From contig NC_088300.1 in the NCBI RefSeq assembly GCF_032854445.1, positions 21,621,608 through 21,685,607 of the forward strand: DNA of 64,000 nucleotides, written 5' to 3'. Both the position numbers and the translations under genes were made by a program. Of the stretch, positions 1-15,000 are shown piece by piece; the first letter of the stretch is position 1; every line of letters begins with the position of its first letter. This DNA is from Liolophura sinensis. Its lineage: Eukaryota > Mollusca > Polyplacophora > Chitonida > Chitonidae. The notes under the pieces are model-generated. The model saw only the letters and a list, made by a program, of their open reading frames with translations, searched no databases and was not told the DNA's origin.

Positions 1-3000
1 ATAGACTTAACTTGAGGTGACTTAAATGGTTAGGTGGAACAATACATGCTTAGATCCCCATGTAATAAATGTAAACATTTGGCACTTACACGTGCATGAT
101 CCACATTATACCCTGCAGGATCAAGGCCCAATTTCAACGCCAATAATAATGTGACAATCACATAACTAGTTGTAGATAAAGTTACATGCACAAAAATACT
201 TCAACAAACTAGTCAACAAGCTGTTACAGACAGAAGATTACATTTGTATTTATTTATGTATTTGATTAGTGTTTATACTATACTCAAGAATATTTCACTT
301 ATGCTTTAATGTATACAATGACAACCAGCATTATGGTGGGAGGAAACTGAGTAGGGGCCATGGGAAACTCAATGATGACTCCAGCCTCTGAGTATCGTAA
401 TCGCGAGTCACTGCTGCACACCTTGAACTTTTGGACTTCGAGGTAGAAGATGAGGTCCTTGTCTATGAGTGGGAATCCGTCTTCCTCGCCGTGCTTGACC
501 AGGTACTTGTAGAAGTAAAGGAGCTGGATGGAGATATGCCCCAGCACCGACTGGTTCAGGGCCATCAGAAAGCCTACCTTATCCTCCTTAGTGGGCTGAC
601 CACGCCCTGTTTGCTGGAACAGACATGATGCAGTTTGTGATGTTAGTACTGTACCTTCCTCACCACAATGCTGCCGGACAATGCCTGGTTACCAATATGG
701 TCTGATTCATTCATTTATTTTATTTACTGAAATATTTTTTTTTTTGAATTATACATTGTACTTAAGAATATTTCACTTAATTATACAAACATGGCCAGAA
801 GTATGGTGGGAAGAAACTGGGCAGAACCCGGGGGGAAATCCATCACCATCTGTGGGTTGCTGTCAGACCCTCCGACGTATGATTGAAGAGGGAGCCAGCA
901 CGAGATGGACTTGAACTCACATCGATTGCATTGCTCTGATGTTCCTGAATCAATGCATGGTCTAATTCATGTCTGCACACACAAAACTTGGTAACAACCA
1001 ATAACCACAGTGAACAACTTGGCCATAGGGAAATTTGCAGGTATCAGAATTATTTTCAATTATTTTTAACAGTTTGGCTATCATGGTATACATGTAGATT
1101 ATGAAATAATCAGGTAAATTGAAAGAGATCAGCTTGTGGAGGTGTTAACTTTAGATATCTATTGTTCTGAAGCTAAGCAGACATCAGTTCTGTGTACGGT
1201 ATTAAACCAGACTCCTTATGTGGACTGAAAATTTTCCAGTTGGTTGTAAAAAAAACCCTGATTCAGCTTCCCACATACATGTAAGTGCAGTAGGTAGCTA
1301 ATGTCTTAATTTCATAAACAAACAGTTTGCCAAACAGGTCTTTTTAACATTCCTGTTACCACAAGCATGGTAAAAACATGGTTAAAAAAGCATGTAAGAA
1401 GCAATGAAAAAACAAAGCAGAATGGATACAGATCATACAGTATACGCACGTGTACAATTAAAAACTAACACACATCAAAAAGATATTAATTCAATAATAT
1501 GCCCAAAAAAAACCCCATAAAATCTGAAAGAGAGCATTTGGCAGTAGCACAAATGAATACAGGGGAGGCTAGCTGAATACAAGTTGTAGAATTGTAGAGG
1601 TTTTCATAGTGGGGGTTTAGAGGAGGGTTTGTGGGATGCATCGGAGAGCGGAGGCTTCTATAAATGTGGCCATGGTATTTAAGGTGCTGATGCTTGATTG
1701 TGGCTTGGGAGGTTAATGGTGTAATGCTGGAAGCCATATGGCTGTGGTGGTGTGGATTTTTGATAGTGTGATGTGTCTCAGTGGAGGTTCCTGGGCATTC
1801 GTGATAGGTTTATGAATGCTGTGTTGGTAATTTTGGGGACGTTGTAATGGTAGCTCTGGGGATATTGTGCATGTAGGTTTGGGTATTAGTGGTAGCTTTG
1901 AGTTATTTCGAATCCCACTGAGTTTGGGTAATCACTGGAAGTTATGGTAATGAGTGGGAGATTAGGGTGGGAACTTTAGGTATTGGTCAGAGCACTGCTA
2001 GTGTAGTGGTAGGAACGAGGTGTTGGAGTGACAGTGGCCTAATGTTCTTTGGGTACTGGTGGGAGTAAGCTGGTTAACAGTGGGGGTTTTGGGGACGCTG
2101 TGCTGGTATCTTTGAGTATTAGAGGGTCCTTGGGAATATATAGGTGGTAGTGGATGTGGTGGGATGTTTGGGGATGCTGTGCTGGTATCTTTGAGTATTA
2201 GAGGAGCTTTGGGAATATATAGGTGGTAGTGGATGTGGCAAGAGTTTTGGAGATGCTGAGCTGGTATCTTTGAGTATTAGAGGGGCTTTGGGAATATATA
2301 GGTGGTAGTGGATGTGGTGGGATGTTTGGGGATGCTGTGCTGGTATCTTTGAGTATTAGAGGGTCCTTGGGAATATATAGGTGGTAGTGGATGTGGTGGG
2401 ATGTTTGGGGATGCTGTGCTGGTATCTTTGAGTATTAGAGGAGCTTTGGGAATATATAGGTGGTAGTGGATGTGGCAAGAGTTTTGGAGATGCTGAGCTG
2501 GTATCTTTGAGTATTAGAGGGGCTTTGGGAATATATAGGTGGTAGTGGATGTGGTGGGATGTTTGGGGATGCTGTGCTGGTATCTTTGAGTATTAGAGGG
2601 GCTTTGGGAATATATAGGTGGTAGTGGATGTGGTGGGATGTTTGGAGATGCTGAGCTGGTATCTTTGAGTATTAGAGGAGCTTTGGGAATATATAGGTGG
2701 TAGTGAATGTGGCGAGAGTTTTGGAAATGCTGAGCTGGTATTTTTGAGTATTAGAGGGGCTTTGGGAATATATAGGTGGTAGTGGATGCGACAGGAGTTT
2801 TGGAGATGCTGAGCTGGTATCTTTGAGTATTAGAGGGGCTTTGGGAATATATAGGTGGTAGTGGATGTGGCAAGAGTTTTGGAGATGCTGAGCTGGTATC
2901 TTTGAGTATTAGAGGGGCTTTGGGAATATATAGGTGGTAGTGGATGTGGCAGGAGTTTTGGAGATGCTGAGCTGGTATCTTTGAGTATTAGAGAGGTTTT

Positions 3001-6000
3001 GGGAATATATAGGTGGTAGTGGATGTGGTGGGACGTTTGGGGATGCTGTGCTGGTATCTTTGAGTATTAGAGAGGTTTCGGGAATATATAGGTGGTAGTG
3101 GATGTGGCGGGAGTTTTGGAGATGCTGAGCTGGTGTCTTTGAGTATTAGAGGGGCTTTGGGAATATATAGGTGGTAGTGGATGCGGCAGGAGTTTTGGAG
3201 ATGCTGAGCTGGTATCTTTGAGTATTAGAGGGGCTTTGGGAATATATAGGTGGTAGTGGATGTGGCGGGAGTTTTGGAGATGCTGAGCTGGTATCTTTGA
3301 GTATTAGACGGGCTTTGAGAATATATAGGTGGTAGTGGATGTGGCGGGAGTTTTGGAGATGCTGAGCTGGTATCTTTGAGTATTAGAGGGGCTTTGGGAA
3401 TATATAGGTGGTAGTGGATGTGGCGAGAGTTTTGGAAATGCTGAGCTGGTATTTTTGAGTATTAGAGGGGCTTTGGGAATATATAGGTGGTAGTGGATGT
3501 GGCGGGAGTTTTGGAGATGCTGAGCTGGTATCTTTGAGTATTAGAGGGGCTTTGGGAATATATAGGTGGTAGTGGATGTGGCGGGAGTTTTGGAGATGCT
3601 GAGCTGGTATCTTTGAGTATTAGAGGGGCTTTGGGAATATATAGGTGGTAGTGGATGTGGTGGGATGTTTGGAGATGCTGAGCTGGTATCTTTGAGTATT
3701 AGAGGGGCTTTGGGAATATATAGGTGGTAGTGGATGTGGCGGGAGTTTTGGAGATGCTGAGCTGGTATCTTTGAGTATTAGAGGGGCTTTGGGAATATAT
3801 AGGTGGTAGTGGATGTGGTGGGACGTTTGGAGATGCTGAGCTGGTATCTTTGAGTATTAGAGGGGCTTTGGGAATATATAGGTGGTAGTGGATGTGGCGG
3901 GAGTTTTGGAGATGCTGAGCTGGTATCTTTGAGTATTAGAGGGGCTTTGGGAATATATAGGTGGTAGTGGATGCGGCAGGAGTTTTGGAGATGCTGAGCT
4001 GGTATCTTTGAGTATTAGAGGGGCTTTGGGAATATATAGGTGGTAGTGGATGCGGCAGGAGTTTTGGAGATGCTGAGCTGGTATCTTTGAGTATTAGAGG
4101 GGCTTTGGGAATATATAGGTGGTAGTGGATGCGGCAGGAGTTTTGGAGATGCTGAGCTGGTATCTTTGAGTATTAGAGGGACTTTGGGAATATATAGGTG
4201 GTAGTGGATGTGGCAAGAGTTTTGGAGATGCTGTGCTGGTATCTTTGAGAATATATAGGTGGTAGTGGATGTGGCAAGAGTTTTGGAGATGCTGAGCTGG
4301 TATCTTTGAGTATTAGAGGGGCTTTGGGAATATATAGGTGGTAGTGGATGTGGTGTGACGTTTGGGGATGCTGTGCTGGTATCTTTGAGTATTAGAGGGG
4401 CTTTGAGAATATATAGGTGATAGTGGATGTGACGGGAGGTTTGGGGATTTACATGTACAGGTAGTGGTGTACATGGGTTTTGTTTGCTGCTTTGGGTTTT
4501 GTTTACTGCTTATGGGGTCCTAGTGGAAGTCAAAGTGGGACTTTTGAGTACTTATGGGAACTGATGAGGTATCGCAGTGGAACCTTTGGTGGTTGCTGGG
4601 AGCTGTATGGCATTAGTGGGTGTTGTGAAAGTTTTGAGTGTTTGGAAGCCGTAGGGGTTGCCATCAATGAAACTTGTGTGGTAATAATGACTTTAAGAGT
4701 GGGAGGACTATCAGGTGCATAAACAAATATTGTAATGACAAAAGACAGTGGATTGATGAAGATAAATACATATAGCAAAATAATAAGAGTGGTTCACAAT
4801 TATATCAAATCATGATTAAATGAAAATGAACAGAACATGAGATAATGTGTATGAAATAAAATCAAATCACAGCAAACTGGATGTTAATGGTGAACTTTGG
4901 ATTAGTACATGCAGGACGGTGCAGGTGCTGGTGCCATATGGTGCAGAGCTGGATACCTTCTTTTGGCGGCGTTTAGAGCTGACCATGGCAGACATGGCCG
5001 ACTTCTCACTGTAGTGCTCCATCTGTAAGAGGTGAGGCCAGCACATAATAACAACAACAACAACCATGCACTGTTATTTCATTCCCTAAAACCACAGTAA
5101 CCAGGGACCAAAAAACAGATTAGGTTCATTGAGAATGTGAAGATGAATGTGTGTGAATGTGTAAACGTAATTGTAATGTGTACTTCTGCATGGCACAAAG
5201 GAATACCAAAAAACCCATTAACTGAAAGCTAATTTGCATCATCTGGTTGAGAACATGTAACTGATGGATGATTGAAATTGGACTTTTGGAGCTATTCTAA
5301 AGTCAAATCACATTTATTTATTTATTTGATTGGTGTTTTATGCCGTACTCAAGAATATTTCACTTATATGATGACAACCAGCATTATGGTGGAAGGAAAC
5401 CGGGCAGAGCCTGGGAAAAACCCACGACCATCCACAGGTTGCTGGTAGACCTTCCCACTTACGGCTGGAGAATGTCAAATTACAGTTATATTGCCCACCT
5501 GTTACACTTGGTGCAAATTTTACAAATGAATTACGGTTAATACAGTATGTATGCATGTAAATGTGTTTTGTTGTTCTGTTGTTTTGTTTAAGGCTGTTAG
5601 GGATTATGAGAGATCAAGTGTTGCATGCAGTCTTGTAATGGTTACGAACATACAGAATTTGTCCCTGGAACCAGATACAAAAGAGAGAAGCCAAAACCTT
5701 TAGTTAGCAGTAAACAAACCACTATTCACTCTGTACAAATCAACTCAGATACATGTATGTATACTTGAAAATAAACCTATATATTAACAGATTCAATGCA
5801 CTGAAAAGCATTTTCTTCATGGATAAATTTATCTATGTGTCCTTTTATTCTTTGCAATTATCTGTAGGCCCACTTGATAGCAAATTGCATGTAGACTTGA
5901 AACTTTCAGTCATGAAAGAGAATCAAATATATGAGATACAAAAGTAAAATCAAATGTTCAACTCTTACAAAAATAGTTGTAAAATGTTTATGAACACTGC

Positions 6001-9000
6001 AAACAATTCACACCATAACCCTCATGACAAGCATTAATCCAGCAAGCTATACAGATCATAATGTTACCAGGGCATACACATGTAATATTTACATTGTACA
6101 CCTAAAGCCAAACATACACAATCAACAATTAGCACACACAGCAAGACAAAAACAACATTAAGCCATGTGACAAACCATAACAAATAACAAATACATTTAC
6201 AGCAAAAAGCAGAATGGGCATTACATAAACGTATGCAAATTAACATATGGATACCATGTCATTTACATACAATGCACTGAACATTAAAATATTAAATCAA
6301 CAATAAGGACTGCTTCATTCCCTCATGAAACATCCAGCATTATGAAAGATGGCTCAAGAAATGGTCTTCTTGACTGAACACCTCCTGTAGCATGATGCTT
6401 GGGTTCTATAACAGCCATCTGTGGGCAGATCCTGATAATTCACATAAACACAGGTGGGATAAGAGTTAAGCATTAGTTTTTAAGACCTATACCTCCACTG
6501 TGAAGGTGATTTAACTCCCTAATAAACCCTCCTTAAAAGAGAAGTTTTCCATGAAAGTAAGGCACTTTATGTTACACATGCTCAATTTGGGCAGTTGGGG
6601 TCCAAGACTCGCCTCCGAACTGAAGGAGCACTGATTGGGTAATACTGCCATACTGACATTTTAGGTTGTTCATACACTATAAGCCTCTGTACCGTTATTG
6701 TGCACCTAGTTAAAATATACCAGAATTTTGTCTCTTTTGGGTAGAATTGAAAACTTTTTGCCCAATGTTACTTCCCACCCCCAAGGTAACAAAATGTTAT
6801 GATTTCACGTCCAACAACCTTGATCACCTCAAGATGGTCATGCTAGGACGTTTATTTTTGATATGTTGTAGAGGAAAGTGCAAGCTGCATGTGGTGGTAT
6901 GGCATGGGACCACAGGAGATATGGGAGATTAGGAGATATAAAGTTGACAAATTCACTACCGGTACATAAATAATAAAGAAAATCAATGGCAATTACCATT
7001 TTTCAGACAACCAGAACCTAAGCCACACTTCTCCCACAATTTTAATTTGGTGCAAATTCTAACTATTTCTCACCTTACCCTGAACTAAGCCTCATTTGAA
7101 AAAAAAGATTTTAACTTGGTGCTAATCTGATCACAAACTACAAAGCTACCCATCTACTATCACTATACCTCCATACCAGTTTTTATCGTTTTCTACACTT
7201 CTCCGAACATTTTAACTTTGTAAACAAACTTATGATTTTTGAGCCACATATTAAACACTCTGCTATATGCTGATATCATTTATATGGATGTTAGATTTAA
7301 GCTTCAACACTCTGCTATATGCTGATATCATTTATCTGGATACTAGTTTTGGCCTCCAACACTGTTATGTGCTGACATCATTTATATGGAAGTTAGATTT
7401 AAGCTTCAACACTCTGCTATATGCTGATATCATTTACATGGATACCAGCTTTGACCTCCAACACTGCTAAATGCTGATATCATTTATATGGAAGTTAGAT
7501 TTAAGCTTCAGCACTCTGCTATATGCTGATATCATTTATATGGATACCAGCTTTGACCTCCAACACTGATAAATGCTGATATCACTTATATGGAAGTTAG
7601 ATTTAAAATTCAACACTGCTACATGCTGATATCATTTATATGGACGTTACATTTAAGCTTCAACACTCTGCTATATGCTGATATCATTTATATGGATACT
7701 AGTTTTGACCTCCAACACTGCTATATGCTGATATCACTTATATGGATGTTAGATTTAAGCTTCAACACTCTTCCATATGCTGATATCATTTATATGGACG
7801 TTAGATTTAAGCTTCAACACTTTGCTATATGCTGATATCATTTATATGGGTGCCAGCTTTAAGCTTCAACACTCTGCTATATGCTGACATCATTTATATA
7901 TATGCCAGCTTTAAGCTTCAACACTCTGCTACATGTATATACTGATATAATTTATATGGATGACAGCTTTAAGCTTCAACACTCTGTTATGTGCTGATAT
8001 CATTCACACAGATATCAATTTTATAAAGCTGCAACAGTCTGCTATATACTGATATGATTTACATGGATGTCACCTGTAAGCTTCAACACTCAGTGGGTAT
8101 ACAAACTGTCCATGGGTCATAACACTGACCACAATATCCACTGACCCTCTTAAGAGCAGCTCTGATACGCTCCTTAGCTCTTGGTTTTACAACGGACCGG
8201 GCCTCGACGTCTCGCGGATGAGAGACTTGTGACTTGAACCGAACTCTCCGCTTGCTGCCAAGGGAAGAGTCGGTCTGCTCTGATTGGATCTTCTCTTCCA
8301 GGGGCGGAGTCTCTTGGGAGTCCTCCTCCTCCAGCCCGAGCAAAGAGTCTGGGTATTGCTCATCTAACAGCTTACCCTGACACAGGTTATATGTGTAGTG
8401 TGAAGATATAGGGATATAAAGTATCAATAGCATTCACAGTGCTACCTATTCCCGTATTCACATTCAAGCAATATCATGACACACCTTTCCTATTTGCCTG
8501 TACATATAACACAGGAGATGCCAAGTCATACTTTCCATTTTAGATGACATACTTGTCCATGTAGTAATCTAACATCATGGCCATATGTGGGACGGTCTGG
8601 CCACAACCTGCGGATGGTCGTGACTTCCCCCTGGCTTTTCCTGGATTCCTCCCACCATAATAAAGGCCACCATCGTACAAGTGAAATATATATTCTTGAG
8701 TACATCGTAAAACACCAATTAAATAAACCTAACTAAATAAAACAAACATCATAATGCAGGCACTTGGAAGTCATTCTACTACTGGAACACTCTTATCACG
8801 TCGGTATTTCATATACTCTTTCAAACCTGGGTAACAAGCCCATGTAGTGATCGGTGTTATGCATATCTTAACATAATACTCATAGATATGACAAATTAAT
8901 ATTGCTAATTAACATGGCAGTCACATATTAATGTAACAATAATCATTATGACACTATGTTAACATGACACTAATATATTTATAAAACAACCGTTAAATAA

Positions 9001-12000
9001 TGATGATCACCGTAACAAACTGTAACATCAGACTGATCGACACAACTGTAATACAATATTAACAATGACAACAATAACATAGTGCCACTGACCATTATTA
9101 CATGACACGTACAATATAGTATAATGTTAGCACAATACACATGGCAATTATTCACGGAAAGATCATATCTGGATTAAGCCAAATGATGGACCACTGATAT
9201 CCATCTACTTGTCAAACAAAGTATCAAACAAATATTATTTTGTGAAAAATGTAGTGTTTTTAAATTACCCTAAATAACAATAAATTTCGTCCATGACTAA
9301 CATGCCTAATTTTCTTGATTCTGAGAGTTCTATTTATTTTAGAAAGGTGTTTTGAGGTTTGCCTGAAACAGGGGGTGATATTCTAATGGAAAACTGTACG
9401 TATTGGCACTAAAAATATTTTGTGACCTTTATTTGCCTCTAAAAATGCACTTTTGAGGGCAAATTTTTAGGTCATTTGGGGCATGCCACATATTTAATCT
9501 TACAGACATCACAACTAGAACACACATTATCAACATGCAAAATTCTGTGAAAATGTGAAACAAAATATGAAGGTAATAAGATTTATTACTGACCTTCCCA
9601 GATTTTCCTTTCTTCTTGTTCCATCCTGCCATAAGTGACGAGTCTGACTCTAGCCTCATTGCCATCTCTGATCTTGACATACTGCTCAGTGACTGAGGCT
9701 CCAGTCCCATGCTCTCAGCCTGTACCTGTACAGGTAACATGAGACATTAGTAACCAGCTGACTAACACTGCTCAGTGACTGAGGCTCCAGTCCCATGCTC
9801 TCTGTCTGTACCTGAACAGCTAATGTAAGACATTAGTAACCAGCAGACTAACACTGCTCAGTGACTGAGGCTCCAGTTCCATAATCTCAGCCTGTACCTG
9901 AACAGGTAATGTAAGACATCAGTAACCAGCAGACTAACACTGCTCAGTGACTGAGGCTCCAGTCCCATGCTCTCTGTCTGTACCTGAACAGGTAATGTAA
10001 GACATTAGTAACCAGGTGACTAACACTGCTCAGCGACTGAGGCTCCAGTCCCAAACTCTCAGCCTGTACCTGAACTGGTAATGTAAGACATCAACCTGCT
10101 GACTAACACTGCTCAGTGACTGAGGCTCCAGTCCCATGCTCTCAGCCTGTACCTGTACAGGTAACATGAGACATTAGTAACCAGCTGACTAACACTGCTC
10201 AGTGACTGAGGCTCCAGTCCCATGCTCTCTGTCTGTACCTGTACAGGTAACATGAGACATCAGTAACCAGCAGACTAACACTGCTCAGTGACTGAGGCTC
10301 CAGTCCCATGCTCTCAGCCTGTACCTGTACAGGTAACATGAGACATTAGTAACCAGCTGACTAACACTGCTCAGTGACTGAGGCTCCAGTCCCATGCTCT
10401 CTGTCTGTACCTGAACAGGTAATGTAAGACATTAGTAACCAGGTGACTAACACTGCTCAGCGACTGAGGCTCCAGTCCCAAACTCTCAGCCTGTACCTGA
10501 ACTGGTAATGTAAGACATCAACCTGCTGACTAACACTGCTCAGTGACTGAGGCTCCAGTTCCATGCTCTCAGCCTGTACCTGTACAGGTAATATGAGACA
10601 TTAGTAACCAGCTGACTAACACTGCTCAGTGACTGAGGCTCCAGTCCCATGCTCTCTGTCTGTACCTGTACAGGTAACATGAGACATCAGTAACCAGCAG
10701 ACTAACACTGCTCAGTGACTGAGGCTCCAGTCCCATGCTCTCTGTCTGTACCTGTACAGGTAACATGAGACATTAGTAACCAGCTGACTAACACTGCTCA
10801 GTGACTGAGGCTCCAGTCCCATGCTCTCTGTCTGTACCTGAACAGCTAATGTAAGACATCAGTAACCAGCAGGCTGACACTGCTCAGTAACTGAGGCTCC
10901 AGTTCCATAATCTCAACCTGTACCTGAACAGGCAATGTAAGACATCAGTAACCAGCAGACTAACACTGCTCAGTGACTGAGGCTCCAGTTCCATAATCTC
11001 AGCCTGTACCTGAACAGGTAATGTAAGACATCAGTAACCAGCAGACTAACACTGCTCAGTGACTGAGGCTCCAGTTCCATAATCTCAGCCTGTACCTGAA
11101 CAGGCAATGTAAGACATCACTTCAGCCAACTTCAGTACTACAGTCTGCGCATCATCCTGAATATACAATTGCAAATAAAAAACAACAACCGTTATACTAA
11201 ACACTGCTTTCTCTCACATCAAATAATCTTATGTTATAAATTCTTACATCTGGTCCCCCTTACCTCTACAAATGCCTTGAAAGCCTCATCCACTGTGGGG
11301 AGGACATGAACCTGTATCTCCTTCAGCACTGGGGTGCGGGGACGGTCTTTATCTGCCGCTAGCTTATGTGTGATCTTCTCGGGTAGAGGTGTGTGTTTCT
11401 TGCCATTCTGGTCCAGGTAAGTTCTACAACAGTTAAGTCAACTCATCATCTAGGCCTATAAGTTCTTCAGAAGGCCAATCTGACACCACTATTATCTTTT
11501 GCATAAATAACATCAAAAGTACACGTATTACTACTTTTTTTCACCCACCCTATAACATTTCGCAGAAATACAAGTAATGTAAGTACTGGGAAATATATTT
11601 ATGGTAAGAAACCTGTTTTTATTGATTTATTTGACTGTTCTTTAATGTCATCTTTAAGAAGTTTTTAATATTTTATGGCAGCCAGTATTACGGATGAAGG
11701 AAACCAAGAGTTTCCTTAGTCATAAACTACTGTAACTAAAGCTAGTTACGGGTGAACTTTTCCAGATGTAGCATATCTCACGTAGGTAGAAAGCAAGTGG
11801 TGATTAGCAAACATCAAATAAGTCGACACAAGAGAGCATTGTCAACTGCAAATTGTCACCAATCAAGGCCCCGAGAAGCAAGGGAATCTAGAAAATCTGT
11901 TCTCTCCTTTCTGTTTGTGATCCTGGGTTCTCACATACTTGTACATGCATATGCTGATTACTAATGACCTTTGCCTCCTCCCATACTTGTGCATGCACAT

Positions 12001-15000
12001 GCTGATTACTCATGACTTTTGCCTCCTCCCAAACTTGTACATGCACATGCTGGTTACTCATGACCTTCGCCTCCTCCCATACTTGTACATGCACATGCTG
12101 ATTACTGATGACCTTCGCCTCCTCCCATACTTGTACATGCACATGCTGATTACTGATGACCTTTGCCTCCTCCCATACTTGTACATGCACATGCTGATTA
12201 CTCATGGCCTTTGCCTCCTCCCATACTTGTACTTGCACATGCTGATTACTCATGGCCTTTGCCTCCTCCCATACTTGTACATGCGCATGCTGATTACTCA
12301 TGGCCTTTGCCTCCTCCCATATTTGTACATGCACATGCTGATTACTCATGACCTTTGCCTCCTCCCATACTTGTACATGCACATGCTGATTACTCATGGC
12401 CTTTGCCTCCTCCCATATTTGTACATGCACATGCTGATTACTCATGGCCTTTGCCTCCTCCCATATTTGTACATGCACATGCTGATTACTCATGGCCTTT
12501 GCCTCCTCCCATATTTGTACATGCACATGCTGATTACTCATGACCTTTGCCTCCTCCCATACTTGTACATGCACATGCTGATTACTCATGGCCTTTGCCT
12601 CCTCCCATACTTGTACATGCGCATGCTGATTACTCATGGCCTTTGCCTCCTCCCATACTTGTACATGCGCACGCTGATTACTCATGACTTTTGCCTCCTC
12701 CCATGCTTACATTCTGTAAATCTCCAATCTTTTCAACTTCTAAAGCACTTTTTACAGTAGAATTTATGCATAGAATTTATATTTATAAAATGCTAAAAAT
12801 GATTTGTTTGTGTAACTAAAGTTTTCTTTACACCCCATATTTCCCCCAGAAAGTTTCAGAATATTGGTCACGGAGGTGGTTGAAAAGGTTAAAGAATTGG
12901 ACTGTGTACATACTGTTATTCATTCCCTATTACTATCCCTTACTTTTGTATCAGAGCAGCTTGTGTTTCCTTCTTCTGCTTATGGTCCTTGCCACCTCCC
13001 ATACTTGTGTAAGTCTGGATGTCCATGTAGAGGCCAGTGCTGTTCAGGGTTTCCTTGTTCTCTTTATCCTGAAGGTACTTCTTAAACAGTGTGATCAGCC
13101 TGTGGTCAAACAGCAACACGGAAACGTAATGGTCAACCAGCATGTATCATACATTTCTCAGCATCCCACTGTGGGTGGCCACAGACTCACAGATGTAACA
13201 TTGTACTGTACGTGTATTGGAACCGATTGCTAGCATACAGTATATTACCTATAGTTTTACTAGAATCCTTTCTGAGGTCTATAGATCACATACGGAATTC
13301 TGTACAAAATTTATGCTCAGTCTTTAAGTATAGGTGTTTATACAGTAGGGTGACTATATTATATAAGCCTTTAGCCTTGCCTTTATACAACCCTAACATG
13401 GGCTAATATGTGTATGAAAAGTGTTTGCTTCTATTTCTATAAAGGCCATTCACAAACACAAAGCATAAGTATTTTAACTTCAGCTGTAGACCTCATGATC
13501 CCACTACATGTATATGTATATTACATATTTTAGTAGAGTTTTACACAAGAGGGATTTAGTGTCATTCAGCCCATAAGGAAATTTTTTCTTGCTGGTTTTT
13601 GTTTAAAAATAGTTTTGATGCAGTATACAGAAATATATGTGCAGACTCTATAAAATGCCCATTTCCTAACCATTTTAATAGGAAAAACAATGGTTTAGGT
13701 TAAGGGCCCATTCTGCATGGTTTATGTAAAGTACACATGTTAAATGACAGAAGACCCTACTCATGGTTTATGTAAAGTACACATATTAAATGATAGAAGA
13801 CCCAACTCATGATTTATGTAAAGTACACATGTTAAATGACAGAAGACCCAGGTCATGGTTTATGTAAAGTACACATATTAAATGAGGATGACCCAACTCA
13901 TGGTTTATGTAAAGTATACATATTAAATGAGGATGACCCAACTCATGGTTAATGTAAAGTACACATATTAAATGAGGATGACCCAAGTCATGGTTTATGT
14001 AAAGTACACATATTAAATGAGGATGACCCAACTCATGATTTATGTAAAGTACACATATTAAATGAGGATGACCCAACTCATGGTTTATGTAAAGTACACA
14101 TGTTAAATGAGGATGACCCAACTCATGATTTATGTAAAGTACACATATTAAATGATAGAAGACCCAACTCATGATTTATGTTAAGTACACATGTTAAATG
14201 ACAGAAGACCCAGGTCATGGTTTGTGTAAAGTACACATATTAAATGAGGATGACCCAACTCATGGTTTATGTAAAGTACACATATTAAATGAGAATGACC
14301 CAACTCATGGTTTATGTAAAGTACACATATTAAATGAGGATGACCCAACTCATGATTTATGTAAAGTACACATAATGACAGAAGGATGGCTTAATTATGT
14401 ATGATGAATGAGCCTACTCACGCTTTATGTGAAGTCATATCCGCAAAGTTGACAGGTTTAGGTTCTCCATCTTGTCCGTCAGGGAGGTCCCCCTCTGCCG
14501 ACCCCGTCTGCTCATCACGCTAGAAGCACAACAACACCAACACTTATTGCCAGCCAAGTGCTCCTCCATGTGATATTTTATTTCCATTTTCATGTAAATG
14601 TATTTCAAATACATGCAGGTCAAATATACTGCTAAAAACCTGATTAGTATATCATACCTGAATGCTGATGTCTCAGCAATATAACATCATGTAGGGTGTA
14701 CAGGATTTCCGATTAGGAATCCTAGCGACATGTTACTCACCTCTGATGGAGAAGATTTCTTCTCTTTCGCAGCCCTCTGCCTCATTCGTGCTGCTCTGAT
14801 TGCTTTTCTCCTCTCTCGCTCCATCTCCTTACGGCGCTCCTTTGCCAGGCGTTTTCTCTCAGCACGGCGCTCCTCATCAATACTTTCAGCCAATGACAGG
14901 GCAGAGCGTAGACGGCGGGCGCGCTCTGTTTCTGTGGAACCAGGGTACCTAAGAAACAACAATCAGACTTACCTCACTGATGGGCATGTATTCTATGTGG

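Noticed and set aside
2098-4446. CRISPR-like regular spacing of the arrays
   Set aside because: Units are directly tandem with no unique spacers, and the genome is eukaryotic.
11097-11155. Possible extra exon (DDAQTVVLKLAEVMSYIACS) between RGS22 exons 20 and 21
   Set aside because: It has an acceptor-like gtatattcag, but its candidate donor leaves one base while exon 21 needs phase 0, and exons 20 and 21 already join in phase. The sequence next to it is the first array unit.
11888-12760. Long ORFs on both strands (about 265 and 273 residues) with a 16-residue period
   Set aside because: They exist because the 48-bp unit is a multiple of three and lacks stops. They are open on both strands, lie in an RGS22 intron, and have no splice or promoter context.
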